DNA from: Comamonas sp.
Lineage (GTDB): Bacteria > Pseudomonadota > Gammaproteobacteria > Burkholderiales > Burkholderiaceae_C
NCBI GenBank assembly: GCA_031277805.1
Contig: JAITLR010000019.1
Coordinates: 124,001-188,000 of the forward strand
Reading direction: 5' to 3'
Length of the DNA: 64,000 nt
Both the position numbers and the translations under genes were made by a program. Positions 26,272 to 34,650 of the stretch are shown here, piece after piece. Position 1 is the stretch's first letter. Every line of letters begins with the position of its first letter. Under the pieces are notes generated by a model that worked only from the letters and a program-made list of their open reading frames with translations, was not told the origin of the DNA and ran no database searches.

Positions 26272-26308
26272 AAAAGCCCGATACGGCAATGGCTGTATCG
26301 GGCTTTTT
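26272..26308 (+). terminator. Intrinsic terminator after OmpA-like gene
   Basis: Stem AAGCCCGATAC / GTATCGGGCTT followed by TTTT, 19 bases after the stop codon. Confidence 0.92.
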
Positions 26309-26348
26309 GCTATTTGAACGCTAGCCGCCAGCGCAGATCAGACAATGG

Positions 26349-26847
26349 CTATAAGTTGTTTTGGATGAAGCCCGTAGCAGGAGGCTGCCCCAGTGCCAGA
26401 ACCCGTTCCTCCCCCTCGACATTGACCTGGCGCATGACAAAAGAGCTGCGCTGAAAGCGCATGTTTTTGATCTGCCAGCGCCCATTGATGCGCTGATATT
26501 CGTCGGTGTATTGGCCAGAGAGATTGACGATGGTTCGCTCTTTCACATTGATCTGGCAAAAATCCAGATCCCAAAAGGCAGTGGCGCTGTCCGTACCCGT
26601 GAAATGGATCTGCGGGTTGTGCCCGTGGTGTCGATCTTGAATCGATGAATTTTCGACAGCAAGCCTGGTGAATGTCTGTACCCAACCTTCGCGGCCCGTG
26701 ATGGGGGGGAATCCATCAGCCTCAATCACTGCACCATGCTCAACAAAGCACTCCCGCATGACCTCGGGCTTTCAAAGTCTGTATGGACTGTATGTCTTCA
26801 AGGTATTGCAGTCGTTTCTGCAGGTCATTGAGCATTGCGTCGTTCAT
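26349..26847 (-). pseudogene. NTF2/SnoaL-like protein, broken by internal deletion and frameshift
   Basis: An excellent ribosome site (GGAGG, spacing about 9) precedes the ATG at 26847. It opens a reading frame encoding MNDAMLNDLQKRLQYLEDI and QSIQTLKAR, exactly how SnoaL-like/NTF2-family proteins begin. The frame then closes within a few codons. The rest of the domain continues in another frame from about 26765: FVEHGAVIEADGFPPITGRE, HHGHNPQIHF, YTDEYQRINGRWQIKNMRF. The segment normally between (the YCxxCDD-like stretch, some 15-20 residues) is missing. The shift is one base at 26765-26770. An alternative is a short product starting at ATG 26759, but no ribosome site supports it. Confidence 0.72.
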
Positions 26848-27099
26848 AGGGTTCTACCTCCTTGGTTGCCCATCCTTCAAGGATTGAAGAAACCGTGAAA
26901 CCTTCATACGGACGATAGGGAAGGAAGAACGACATTGAGGGTGGTGTGCCGGTGCCAACGGGAACTTAAAGAAAGCAGGCGTAAACAAGCCCGCACTCTG
27001 TAGCATCACTGCTTTTTCGTCGACTGCCTCCACCTTATTGTCGGAAGCAAGCGTTGACACAGATGTCAGAAAGCAACTCGCTTGAGTGCCAAAGCAAGC

Positions 27100-27270
27100 A
27101 TGAAACTCACAAAATTAGCCCCCGCTCTCATAGCCGCCTCATTCGGCTGCTTTGTCACTGGCCTTGGGTTGGACGAGCTTGGCGTCACTGCTAATCTTGA
27201 GCTCTGGATGATTTTGTCCAGCTTGCTGCTTCTCTGCGGAATGGTGTTTGCATTTCTCTCCCTGCGTTAG
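27100..27270 (+). CDS. Small hypothetical two-helix membrane protein
   Basis: 56 residues with two hydrophobic helices (LAPALIAASFGCFVTGLGL and LWMILSSLLLLCGMVFAFLSL) joined by a short acidic loop. I do not recognise the family. Support for a real gene: the ORF is bounded by a strong terminator beginning 41 bases after its stop, and the hydrophobic pattern is membrane-like. Against: no clear Shine-Dalgarno before the ATG. An in-frame GTG/TTG start at 27082 would add six residues. It lies between a broken NTF2-like gene and gloA, and no role can be inferred. Confidence 0.5.
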   Translation: MKLTKLAPALIAASFGCFVTGLGLDELGVTANLELWMILSSLLLLCGMVFAFLSLR

Positions 27271-27310
27271 CTATAGCGAACAACAGAAGAGGGGAACGAA
27301 ACGCCCAAAG

Positions 27311-27357
27311 AAAAAGCCCCGATACCGACTAAAAAGGTATCAGGGCCTTCTTTTTTT
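27311..27357. terminator. Bidirectional intrinsic terminator
   Basis: Stem GCCCCGATACC / GGTATCAGGGC (one mismatch) flanked by A-run and T-run, so it works on both strands: for the small plus-strand gene and for gloA on the minus strand. Confidence 0.88.
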
Positions 27358-27370
27358 GTACCCAGGAGCC

Positions 27371-27826
27371 TTAGGCGTTACGCAGCGGGTCAAATTTCTC
27401 GCCGCTGGCTGCATTCTGGCGGTCAGCCATGTAAGCCCTTGAGTTCTCTTGGATTAATTCAATCTTATAACCGTCAGGGTCGGTCACAAAAGCGATCACA
27501 GTGCTGCCGCCTTTAACTGGACCAGCCTCGCGCGTGACATTGCCACCGGCAGCCTTGATCTTCTCGCAAGCCGCATAGGCATCGGGTACACCCAGCGCGA
27601 TATGGCCATAGGCAGTGCCCATTTCATAGCTTTCGGTGCCCCAGTTATAGGTCAGCTCAATTTCGGCCTGGCCAGGATTGCCGCCTTCAAAGCCCAAAAA
27701 AGCCAGCGAATACTTGTACTCGGCGTTTTCGGATGTGCGCAGCAACTGCATGCCGACGACCTGGGTATAGAAATCAATAGAGCGCTGGAGATTGCCAACG
27801 CGAAGCATCGTGTGAAGGAATCGCAT
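27371..27826 (-). CDS. gloA: Lactoylglutathione lyase (glyoxalase I)
   Basis: 151-residue VOC-fold metalloenzyme converting the methylglyoxal-glutathione hemithioacetal to S-lactoylglutathione. Metal ligands can be placed: His in [13 protein letters not shown], Glu in [12 protein letters not shown], His in [11 protein letters not shown], Glu in [10 protein letters not shown]. The [16 protein letters not shown] stretch is highly typical. The product is slightly longer than E. coli GloA through a polar C-terminal tail ([19 protein letters not shown]). Single gene with terminator at 27311-27357. Confidence 0.95.
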   Translation of the reverse strand: MRFLHTMLRVGNLQRSIDFYTQVVGMQLLRTSENAEYKYSLAFLGFEGGNPGQAEIELTYNWGTESYEMGTAYGHIALGVPDAYAACEKIKAAGGNVTREAGPVKGGSTVIAFVTDPDGYKIELIQENSRAYMADRQNAASGEKFDPLRNA

Positions 27827-27969
27827 CCCAGAATTGTGCCAGCAAGGCGCCCGGAGTGTGGGGGCAGGGCTGTTGAGTTGTCTCTGTCAAGCAGCATGTC
27901 CGTGCAGCCCGCCAGTATTTCGGCCTGTACCGCAGCAACACGCAAAGCAGCGGATCTGCTGAATCTGGG

Positions 27970-28905
27970 GTGACTGACGTGAACCCCATGATCGCCAAAT
28001 TCAACCGCTTCAAGAAGTTCTGGCTTGTTCTGTCGGTGCTTCTGATGATCTGGGCCTTCTGGCCTGATGGTCAGCACGATGTCTGGGGCCCAGTGACTGG
28101 TTCCCGCAGCGATGGCCGCAACACCCGCTACTATGATTCCGCCCAAGGGGGAAATATGGGAATAGAGGATCTGGATTACTGGCGAGAGCGCCATAACGAA
28201 AACTTGAATGTAAGAAGGGACCCTAGCGATAACCCCTTCATGAGCGGAAAAAGTGAGATGAGTTTCTTGTCAAAGTTCATCCTCACAATTTCGTTGCTAT
28301 TGATTGCCGTACTCTCATACAGGTACCAGTCTGAGATCCTGCATTTTTTGCAGGGTTCTCCTGTAGCGGCTCCTAAGCGCCCTGTAGTTCAGACGCCAGA
28401 ACCGAAGGTTCTTGCGCCGAAAGCACCAGAAAAGCCTCGCACCGAAGCTACAGGCCAGATCTATCGATGCGGAAATACCTACAGCAATACACCCTGCGAG
28501 GGCGGTAAGCAGATTGCGCAGCCAAGCGGCGGGCCAAGCTCAAGGGAGATTTATCTCTGCAAAGATTTTCAAGACCGGCTGACTTGGGAAAGCGTTCCCT
28601 GCTCAGCTAACGGGCGGTTTATGGATCGCATTGCGCGTGTGCCGACCAATGTCTCTTGGGAGGAGCAAGTCGCAATTGCGAGGCAACAGCGGGATAGGGC
28701 ACAAGCCATTGCATCTGAGCAAGTGGTTCCGGTCGCAACTCGTCCCACTAGAGTTAATACAAATACCGGTGAGTGCCAAGCTCTAGATGAGCGTGTGAAT
28801 TGGCTGGATTCTTTGGGACGAATCGGCGGTGGCGGTTACACCATGGATTGGATCCGTGAAGAGCGACGTAAAGCTCGCGATAGACAGTTCCGAATTGGTT
28901 GTTAG
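27970..28905 (+). CDS. Hypothetical membrane protein with DUF4124-like Cys motif
   Basis: Up to 311 residues; the start may be GTG 27970, GTG 27979 or ATG 27988. Two transmembrane helices are evident, FWLVLSVLLMIWAFWP near the N-terminus and FLSKFILTISLLLIAVLSY near residue 105. A Pro/Lys-rich linker follows, then a soluble part with IYRCGNTYSNTPCEGGKQI, which resembles the DUF4124-type motif, and a second Cys pair (YLCKDFQDRLTWESVPCS). The C-terminus is rich in charged helix (WIREERRKARDRQF) and ends GC. I do not recognise it further. Base composition is visibly less GC-rich than the surroundings, and the gene adjoins the KfrA/recombinase pair, suggesting accessory origin. Confidence 0.65.
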   Translation: MTDVNPMIAKFNRFKKFWLVLSVLLMIWAFWPDGQHDVWGPVTGSRSDGRNTRYYDSAQGGNMGIEDLDYWRERHNENLNVRRDPSDNPFMSGKSEMSFLSKFILTISLLLIAVLSYRYQSEILHFLQGSPVAAPKRPVVQTPEPKVLAPKAPEKPRTEATGQIYRCGNTYSNTPCEGGKQIAQPSGGPSSREIYLCKDFQDRLTWESVPCSANGRFMDRIARVPTNVSWEEQVAIARQQRDRAQAIASEQVVPVATRPTRVNTNTGECQALDERVNWLDSLGRIGGGGYTMDWIREERRKARDRQFRIGC

Positions 28906-28965
28906 CCAAGATTGGAGATCGACTCGATGTACTGAATGCCCCAGTATGGTGCACAAAACATCAAA

Positions 28966-29009
28966 CGACGTTCTGGCGTGGGTCATGCAAATTGCACTGC
29001 AGAACGTCG
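28966..29009. repeat. Inverted repeat in the gap before the KfrA-like gene
   Basis: Perfect 10-bp arms CGACGTTCTG (28966-28975) and CAGAACGTCG (29000-29009). A smaller palindrome GATAC-atc-GTATC lies near 29052-29064. This 292-base gap between two convergent genes shows no ORF of protein-like composition. The arms could be a terminator stem without U-tract, or a recombination site for the nearby recombinase. Confidence 0.45.
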
Positions 29010-29197
29010 CAGCAGCTTTTCACGCATCCTCAATCCAATATGAGTTAACATAAGATACATCGTATCTACTAAAGAAGAAGTTCGGGAGTCGCCGATTTGA
29101 TTGCGACGCCCGCTCTCAGATTGCTCAAAACTTCTGAGCCATTTTTAGAATGGACTTTTTGGGATTAGCAGCCCTGTATCACCAGTCTTCCGGCAGT

Positions 29198-30211
29198 TCA
29201 GCGTCGATTCTTTCGCAAGCTTTTCGCTGGAAGATGCACGCGTGCTGTACCTCTACTTGGACGAATAAGGCGCTGTGTTGGATCCGACGTGGATGATGCG
29301 GGTGCCAAGCTGGCTTGCATGTTGACCTGATCACGTGCCTCCACCAAGGATTTGAGGTCGGCAATGCGCTCATTGGCAGATTTCAGCGCTTGCTCGGCCG
29401 ACAACTGACTACCTCGCGCCTGAACCAGGCTTTCTTCCGAGCGTACAAATCGCTCGTGTAGTTCTTCATAGCGGGTCTGCTGACGGCGCTCGGTCTCCGA
29501 GGCCTGCTTTTTGGCTGCACTGACTTCTTGACGGGTGCGGTCAAGCTCGCCCAGCATGCGACGCTCGTTGCCAGCAAATTGCTCAGCCAGTCGCTGGCGC
29601 TCTGCAGAGGCAGCTTGCAGGGCTTCTGCATGCTGCTGTTGATCTGTTTCACGCTGACGGCCTTTTTCGAGCAAATCACTGCGCAGGCTTTGAATTTGAG
29701 TCTCTCGTTCCTGCAGCAGTTGCTGCATTTCCTCCAGACGCCGAGACAGCTCCTGAGCCTGACTGCGGGCCAATTTCATGGCTTCGTCCATAGCGCTTTT
29801 TTGCTGTTGCATGACTTCTTCACGCTGACTCAGTTGCTGTTGCTGAGCCTTCATGCTCTCTTCAGCAGCCGATATCTGGGCTTCTCGCGTTTGCAGAACT
29901 TGCTCTGCCGCGATCCTTGCCTGTTCCAGAGCGCTATTCCACATCTGCTCTGCCGCCTGGCGTATGGGCTCAGGAACCTGGTCCACCGGCTCGTTTCCAG
30001 ATTCTGCAACACCCAATCTTCGGCCGAGGGCTGCAAACCATGTTTCCAGCATCGGACTGACGGTGTTGGGAGAGCCCCTGCCAATGTGCTGTCGCACACG
30101 CTCAATGGTCGGACGCAGGCCTTGAGCGATCAGAGCATCTGCCGCAGCCCAGACATCTGCCTCTTGCACGCCTCGTGACATTGTTTTTGGTGTATTGCTA
30201 GAGATATTCAT
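29198..30211 (-). CDS. KfrA-like DNA-binding coiled-coil protein
   Basis: 337 residues. The first roughly 85 form a KfrA_N-type DNA-binding domain (VWAAADALIAQGLRPTIERV, HIGRGSPNTVSPMLETW), known from plasmid KfrA regulators. Residues about 100-290 are an uninterrupted Gln/Glu-rich coiled coil (MKAQQQQLSQREEVMQQQKS). The C-terminus is basic and Pro/Ser-rich. KfrA proteins on plasmids are autorepressors with a roadblock-like coiled coil linked to stability. Here it is divergent from an intact tyrosine recombinase. A 10-bp inverted repeat lies 6 bases before its ATG, fitting autorepression. No plasmid replication genes are present. Confidence 0.82.
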   Translation of the reverse strand: MNISSNTPKTMSRGVQEADVWAAADALIAQGLRPTIERVRQHIGRGSPNTVSPMLETWFAALGRRLGVAESGNEPVDQVPEPIRQAAEQMWNSALEQARIAAEQVLQTREAQISAAEESMKAQQQQLSQREEVMQQQKSAMDEAMKLARSQAQELSRRLEEMQQLLQERETQIQSLRSDLLEKGRQRETDQQQHAEALQAASAERQRLAEQFAGNERRMLGELDRTRQEVSAAKKQASETERRQQTRYEELHERFVRSEESLVQARGSQLSAEQALKSANERIADLKSLVEARDQVNMQASLAPASSTSDPTQRLIRPSRGTARVHLPAKSLRKNRR

Positions 30212-30217
30212 ATTTAC

Positions 30218-30242
30218 TAACGATAAGTGATGCTTATCGTTA
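30218..30242. promoter_or_regulatory. Candidate autoregulatory operator of the KfrA-like gene
   Basis: Perfect inverted repeat TAACGATAAG / CTTATCGTTA with a 5-base centre, 6 bases upstream of the KfrA-like start codon. Its position would block translation initiation or transcription from the minus-strand promoter. Confidence 0.65.
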
Positions 30243-30268
30243 TTTATTTCATTAATACGTAATACACA

Positions 30269-30283
30269 TTACATCTAATGTAA
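30269..30283. promoter_or_regulatory. Second palindrome in the kfrA-recombinase intergenic region
   Basis: TTACATCTAATGTAA, 6-bp arms around CTA, in a strongly AT-rich 295-base divergent promoter region. Its CATCTAATGTAA part recurs exactly at 22612-22623, upstream of the other recombinase-fold gene. Confidence 0.5.
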
Positions 30284-30506
30284 GAAATAATATGTAGCAA
30301 ATTTTCATACAGAGAGATCCATACATTAGCGCGACTTTCAACCTCGAAAGCAACTCAAAAGTGACTTCGAGATGCGAAAGCCAAAAATTCACCTGAGAAG
30401 AAGGACAGTTCAGCGTTAACGCACGTAGTGAAAAGGGCCACCCATTCGCAAAGAAGGCGGCTTGGCCACTGCGTAAAGATCCAGATAAAGGATCGAAAAT
30501 AGAGGT

Positions 30507-31610
30507 ATGGATTCAGCCAAGCCATTCCCCTCCTCTCTGCAGATATCAGATGAGCAACAAGCGCTTGCCTTGCGTGATGCTCCAGGCACCCTGGCTCCGC
30601 AAGCGCGCGAGGCCATTCAGGAGCTGATGCACGAGGGTGAGTCTGCCAATACGCGCAATAGTTATCAGAGCGCCATGCGTTATTGGGCTGCATGGCATGT
30701 ATTGCGACTGGGAGCCACGATGCAACTGCCTTTGAGCGTGGCCAGCGTGCTGCAGTTCATCATTGACCATGCCCAGCGGCAGACGACTGGAGGTTTGCAA
30801 AGCGAGATGCCGGAAGCTGTAGATCAAGCATTGGTTGCTTCTGGATACAAGGGCAAAAAAGGCCCTCCTTCGCACAACACCTTGGTTCATCGCATAGCGG
30901 TGATGTCCAAGGCACACCAGGTGCATGCACTCGCAAACCCCTGTCAGGACGGCGCAGTCAAGGAGCTGATGTCACGCACCCGCAAGGCCTACGCGCGGCG
31001 TGGCGAGTTGCCGCAGAAGAAGGAAGCATTGACCCGCGATGTTCTGGAAGAGCTGCTGGACACTTGTGACGACAGTCTGCGCGGCCTGCGCGACCGGGCA
31101 CTGCTGCTTTTCGCTTGGGCCAGTGGCGGGCGACGTCGTTCTGAGGTCGCAGGAGCCGACATGCGTTACCTACGGGCTGTGGGACAGATTGATTTCATCT
31201 ACACATTGGCCCATAGCAAGACCAACCAAAGCGGCACGGACACTCCGGAAAATCACAAACCCGTCACCGGCCGGGCGGCCGTGGCATTGAAGGCCTGGCT
31301 TGCTGCTGCTCAGATATCGGAAGGAGCGATCTTCAGACGCATTCGCAAAGGCGGCCATGTGGCCGAACAGTTAACCCCCGCCGCGGTGCGCAATATCGTC
31401 AAACAACGCTGTGCTCTGGCGGGCGTGGAAGGCGATTTTTCTGCGCATTCATTACGTTCTGGCTTTGTGACGGAGGCCGGACGACGCAATTTGCCGCTGG
31501 CCGATACCATGGCTTTGACCGGGCATCAGAGCGTCAACACCGTGCTGGGCTATTTCAGGGCTGATTCGGCGCTCAACAACCAGGCAGCCCGCATGCTGGA
31601 TGAAGACTGA
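30507..31610 (+). CDS. Tyrosine recombinase (phage-integrase family), catalytic residues intact
   Basis: 367 residues. The N-terminal SAM-like core-binding domain includes EGESANTRNSYQSAMRYWAA. The catalytic domain has Arg I in SGGRRRSEVAGADMRYL, a Lys in YTLAHSKTNQSG, HxxR in FSAHSLRSGFV, GH in MALTGHQSVNTVLGYF and the nucleophile Tyr in that same segment. All positions expected for strand exchange are present. An AGAGG sequence precedes the ATG. It diverges from the KfrA-like gene across an AT-rich region. No att-type direct repeats, excisionase or phage genes are visible, so it looks like a stand-alone recombinase module rather than prophage debris. Confidence 0.88.
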   Translation: MDSAKPFPSSLQISDEQQALALRDAPGTLAPQAREAIQELMHEGESANTRNSYQSAMRYWAAWHVLRLGATMQLPLSVASVLQFIIDHAQRQTTGGLQSEMPEAVDQALVASGYKGKKGPPSHNTLVHRIAVMSKAHQVHALANPCQDGAVKELMSRTRKAYARRGELPQKKEALTRDVLEELLDTCDDSLRGLRDRALLLFAWASGGRRRSEVAGADMRYLRAVGQIDFIYTLAHSKTNQSGTDTPENHKPVTGRAAVALKAWLAAAQISEGAIFRRIRKGGHVAEQLTPAAVRNIVKQRCALAGVEGDFSAHSLRSGFVTEAGRRNLPLADTMALTGHQSVNTVLGYFRADSALNNQAARMLDED

Positions 31611-31971
31611 TAGCTTGCCTCCTTAGTGCCTCCAAGCACACCCATTGATGCATCGTGCCAGACCTGCAAGCCAGGTCGTAATCTGGGTGGACACAGTGGG
31701 TTCCCGCCTTGCTCAAGACCAGCGACATCAGGTCGGAGTTGTCCTTGCTCCGCGCCTACCTTCAATACGACTGTGTTCGTGCTACTGCAGGTAGTCGATC
31801 AGAAATTCTGCATACGGGTTGTACCCTCCCCTGTCTTCAAGTGGAAGTCTGAGCGGAACGTCGCGACAAGCGAGCAGAGCCACAACCGCTGCTCATCCGT
31901 AATTTCCGACCTCAAGATACTTTAAATTACATATTGCGGCATGGGCTGCGTCTTGAGATTGGGAGAAGAAG
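31611..31971. other. Intergenic region after the recombinase
   Basis: 361 bases without a convincing gene. A short hairpin GACCTG-caag-CCAGGTC lies near 31669-31686. Plus-strand ORF-like stretches have no family resemblance. The right end turns AT-rich (about 31915-31940) and probably contains the promoter of the following outer membrane protein gene. I see no RNA gene or attachment-site direct repeat. Confidence 0.4.
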
Positions 31972-33069
31972 TTGGGCAGTACAAGAATGGCCGCGGCCTG
32001 TATGACTCTGGTGCTGGGCACTACCGTGCACGCTGGCGGGCTGGATAGATCCGGACAAAGCCTTGAGCCGTTATTTACCAAGGGATATCTCCTCTCGGTG
32101 GATGTTTATCACTCCAGGCCCAGCGTCAAAGGCACCGATGTGCTGGGTCAATCCACAGGGCAAGTGGCAGACACATACACGCAATGGGGCTTTGCCTACA
32201 AACAGGACCTGAGTTCACAGACCTCAATGCTGATCATGCTGTCGCGCCCTTTTGGGTTGGATATTCACTATGACCCCCAGCAATCGTCGTTGCTGGGTGG
32301 TACCGAGGCCCGTGTTAGTACCCATGAATTGATGGGAGCGCTGCGCTACCGTTGGGACGAACAATGGGGTGTCCATGGAGGCCTGCGCATGCAGCGCTCT
32401 GAAGGCAATGTGGGCTTTGGCGGACTGGCTTTTGGCGCCGCGCACGGATACCGGGTGGACTTTCGTCCCAGCACCGAGCCTGGCTACCTGCTGGGCCTAA
32501 GCTACGAGCGCCCTGATATCTCTTTGCGAATTGCCGCGACCTACTACTCCGCCATTCACCACAAGATGAGCACACGTGAAAACGTGCTGCCCGTGACGAC
32601 CACCACCTCATCGACATCGCCCCAGAGCGTCAACCTGGATGTTCAATCGGCCATCGCCCCCAGCACGCTGGCTTTCGGACAGATTCGCTGGACACAGTGG
32701 AGTCAATTCAAGCTCAGCCCGCAAGTCTTTGCGGCAGCAACCAACGGCGGTAGTCTGGCAGATCTGGAAGACACCACCACCTACACGCTGGGTCTGGGGC
32801 AAAAGCTGTCTTCGCAATGGTCGGGATTCGTTTCCATATCCTATGACCGCATTCAACATACCAATGCCTCGTCGGCGTTGCGACCCAATAATGGTCGCGT
32901 GGGTTATGCCCTCGGTGTGAGTTATCAGGAGCCGGGTTTCAAAGTCACCCCATGGCTCAGTTATCAGCGCCTTGGGGCTGCAGATATCACTTTAGCCAGC
33001 TACCCGATAGCCCGCTTTGGGCAAAGCTCGGCCATGCTATTTGGCGTCAAGCTCGACTACTTCTTTTGA
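31972..33069 (+). CDS. FadL/OmpP1-like outer membrane protein
   Basis: 365 residues from a TTG start at 31972, which has GGGAGAAG just before it; ATG 31987 would remove five residues. A short signal peptide ends GTTVHAGG. The mature start GLDRSGQSLEPLFTKGYLLSVDVYHSRPSVKG matches the N-terminal plug-like segment of FadL/OmpP1 family long-chain fatty acid or hydrophobic-compound channels. Amphipathic strands follow, and the final SSAMLFGVKLDYFF has the terminal Phe typical of outer membrane barrels. Roughly 365 residues is somewhat short for FadL, closer to the reduced OmpP1 forms. Alone in its transcription unit; the substrate is unknown. Confidence 0.78.
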   Translation: MGSTRMAAACMTLVLGTTVHAGGLDRSGQSLEPLFTKGYLLSVDVYHSRPSVKGTDVLGQSTGQVADTYTQWGFAYKQDLSSQTSMLIMLSRPFGLDIHYDPQQSSLLGGTEARVSTHELMGALRYRWDEQWGVHGGLRMQRSEGNVGFGGLAFGAAHGYRVDFRPSTEPGYLLGLSYERPDISLRIAATYYSAIHHKMSTRENVLPVTTTTSSTSPQSVNLDVQSAIAPSTLAFGQIRWTQWSQFKLSPQVFAAATNGGSLADLEDTTTYTLGLGQKLSSQWSGFVSISYDRIQHTNASSALRPNNGRVGYALGVSYQEPGFKVTPWLSYQRLGAADITLASYPIARFGQSSAMLFGVKLDYFF

Positions 33070-33149
33070 AGTGGCACAACTGAGTCACCGACACCGGAGG
33101 TGTGAAGCCGATGTCAGGGCACCTCCCTCAACCAGATTTAGCGTTGGCT

Positions 33150-33614
33150 TTAGCCCAGTGCTGCAATCACATCCGCCGGAGCCTGTACCAACTCGATCAG
33201 CACGCCCTCGCCGGCAATCGGAAACTCATCATTGCTCTTGGGGTGCAGGAAGGTAATGTCATAGCCAGCCGCCCCCTTTCGGATGCCGCCGGGGGCAAAG
33301 CGCACGCCATTGGCTGTCAGCCATTCCACGGCCTTGGGCAGATCATCGATCCACAGACCGATGTGGTTCAGCGGCGTGCTGTGCACGGCGGGCTTTTTCT
33401 CGATATCCATGGGCTGCATGATGTCCACTTCCACCTTCATCGCCCCCTTGCCCATGGCCAGGATGTCTTCATCGACGTTCTCGCGCTCGCTCTGAAAGGT
33501 GCCGGTCTGCTCCAGACCCAGCATGTCCACCCACAGCTTTTTCATGCGCTCTTTGTCGGTTCCGCCGATGGCGACTTGTTGAATGCCCAGAACCTTGAAA
33601 GGACGATTGCTCAT
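33150..33614 (-). CDS. VOC-family protein, candidate methylmalonyl-CoA epimerase
   Basis: 154-residue vicinal oxygen chelate protein. Two beta-alpha modules are visible: [29 protein letters not shown] and [20 protein letters not shown] His in LNHIGLW and a Glu in [10 protein letters not shown] are candidate metal ligands. AAGGAG precedes the ATG at 33614. It lies at the end of the propionyl-CoA carboxylase/methylmalonyl-CoA mutase region on the same strand, which favours epimerase, the enzyme needed between those two. However, a YdcF-like gene and a terminator intervene, and the first-module His of GloA-type enzymes is not at its usual place. Lactoylglutathione lyase-like remains the alternative. 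Confidence 0.75.
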   Translation of the reverse strand: MSNRPFKVLGIQQVAIGGTDKERMKKLWVDMLGLEQTGTFQSERENVDEDILAMGKGAMKVEVDIMQPMDIEKKPAVHSTPLNHIGLWIDDLPKAVEWLTANGVRFAPGGIRKGAAGYDITFLHPKSNDEFPIAGEGVLIELVQAPADVIAALG

Positions 33615-33627
33615 GATTGACTCCTTG

Positions 33628-33675
33628 ATTGATAGCTTTTTCCGCTTGATAGATAAGCGTTTGAATCGGTTTTTA
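33628..33675 (+). repeat. Interspersed ~45-bp repeat upstream of the VOC gene
   Basis: GATTGATAGCTTTTTCCGCT, TGATAGATAAGCGTTTGAAT, CGGTTTTT: a well-preserved copy with the GATAGCT head, CGCTTGAT middle and AAGCG tail. It lies between the YdcF-like stop and the VOC gene's ribosome site. Confidence 0.65.
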
Positions 33676-33688
33676 TTGAAAATTGGCT

Positions 33689-34513
33689 TCACACCTCGCC
33701 CAGCAGCCAGCTGCTGGCCATGGCGAAATACTCACGCAGCCAGGCATTGAAACGTGTGGTCAGCGGCGTGGGTGCGGCTACGGGATAGGCATTGGGCAAG
33801 TTTTGCTGTTTAGCCATGTCCATGGCACGCATCAGGTGAAAGTCGCTGCTGACCATGGCCCAGGGCGCATCGGCCGCCATGCCGCGCTCCAGCAGGAAAG
33901 GACGGCTGAGCTTGATATTCAGTTCGGTGCTGGTGCTGAGCTTTTCCAGAACCAAGCGCCCTGGCGCAATGCCGTGGCGCTGTTCCAGATAGCGGGCCAT
34001 GACTTCGGCTTCGGACTCTGTCTCGCCCCAGTCCACACCGCCGCAGACGGCGATCAATGCGCCGGGCTGCAGCTTGGCCAGCTCGGCCGCCGTATCCAGC
34101 CGCTTGGCCAGCACAGGCCTCGGGTGGCCGTTCAAGGTTCCACTGCCCAACACCACAATGGCTTGAACTTGCGGTACCTGCTGTGGCTCCAGCCCCAGGC
34201 TGAACAGGCGGCTCCAGAACCACAGCAGACTCAGCAGCCATAGCGTCAGTCCGCTCCAACCCAAGCGCCAAAGCCAGGCATGCCCAGGCTTCTCTGCTCG
34301 CCAGCGTTGGGCCGCACGCCATTTCCAGCACAGCAGCAAAGCGGCAGCGCCCAGAACAGCTGGCACAACAACCCCCACATTGAAGTGGCCCATGCCCATC
34401 AGCAGCAATGCGTCGCCCAGCAGCAGAACGCCCACCACAGCCAGAAGCGTGCGTGCAAGGCCGCGGTCAGGGGATATTGACGAATCTGCTTTTAAAGTCA
34501 TAGCTGAATGCAC
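33689..34513 (-). CDS. YdcF/ElyC-like DUF218 membrane protein
   Basis: 274 residues. The N-terminal part has three membrane segments ([51 protein letters not shown]). The C-terminal DUF218 domain follows: [73 protein letters not shown] and [14 protein letters not shown]. ElyC/SanA/YdcF proteins are linked to envelope barrier or vancomycin sensitivity and undecaprenyl use, but biochemistry is unclear. A terminator between pccA and this gene suggests its own promoter. Next gene downstream is the VOC protein, 74 bases away. Confidence 0.85.
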   Translation of the reverse strand: MHSAMTLKADSSISPDRGLARTLLAVVGVLLLGDALLLMGMGHFNVGVVVPAVLGAAALLLCWKWRAAQRWRAEKPGHAWLWRLGWSGLTLWLLSLLWFWSRLFSLGLEPQQVPQVQAIVVLGSGTLNGHPRPVLAKRLDTAAELAKLQPGALIAVCGGVDWGETESEAEVMARYLEQRHGIAPGRLVLEKLSTSTELNIKLSRPFLLERGMAADAPWAMVSSDFHLMRAMDMAKQQNLPNAYPVAAPTPLTTRFNAWLREYFAMASSWLLGEV

Positions 34514-34543
34514 AAGATAGCAAAGGGATGGAGGGCAATTTTT

Positions 34544-34582
34544 ATATAAAAAACCCGCAATGCCAAAGCGATGCGGGCTTTT
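34544..34582 (-). terminator. Intrinsic terminator downstream of pccA
   Basis: Stem CCCGCA / TGCGGG (34554-34559 and 34572-34577). On the minus strand the hairpin is followed by GGTTTTTTATATAAAAATT. It sits between pccA and the YdcF-like gene and probably ends the mutase-pcc transcript. Confidence 0.75.
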
Positions 34583-34650
34583 GCATTCAAGGCGGCGATA
34601 CCTGCGCTAGCGGCCATGTCAGCGCAGTCTGCCGTCCCTGAAAACTGGGA

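Noticed and set aside
31626..31925. 99-residue plus-strand frame after the tyrosine recombinase
   Set aside because: Pro/Cys/Ser-rich, no ribosome site, and no similarity I can recognise; treated as intergenic.
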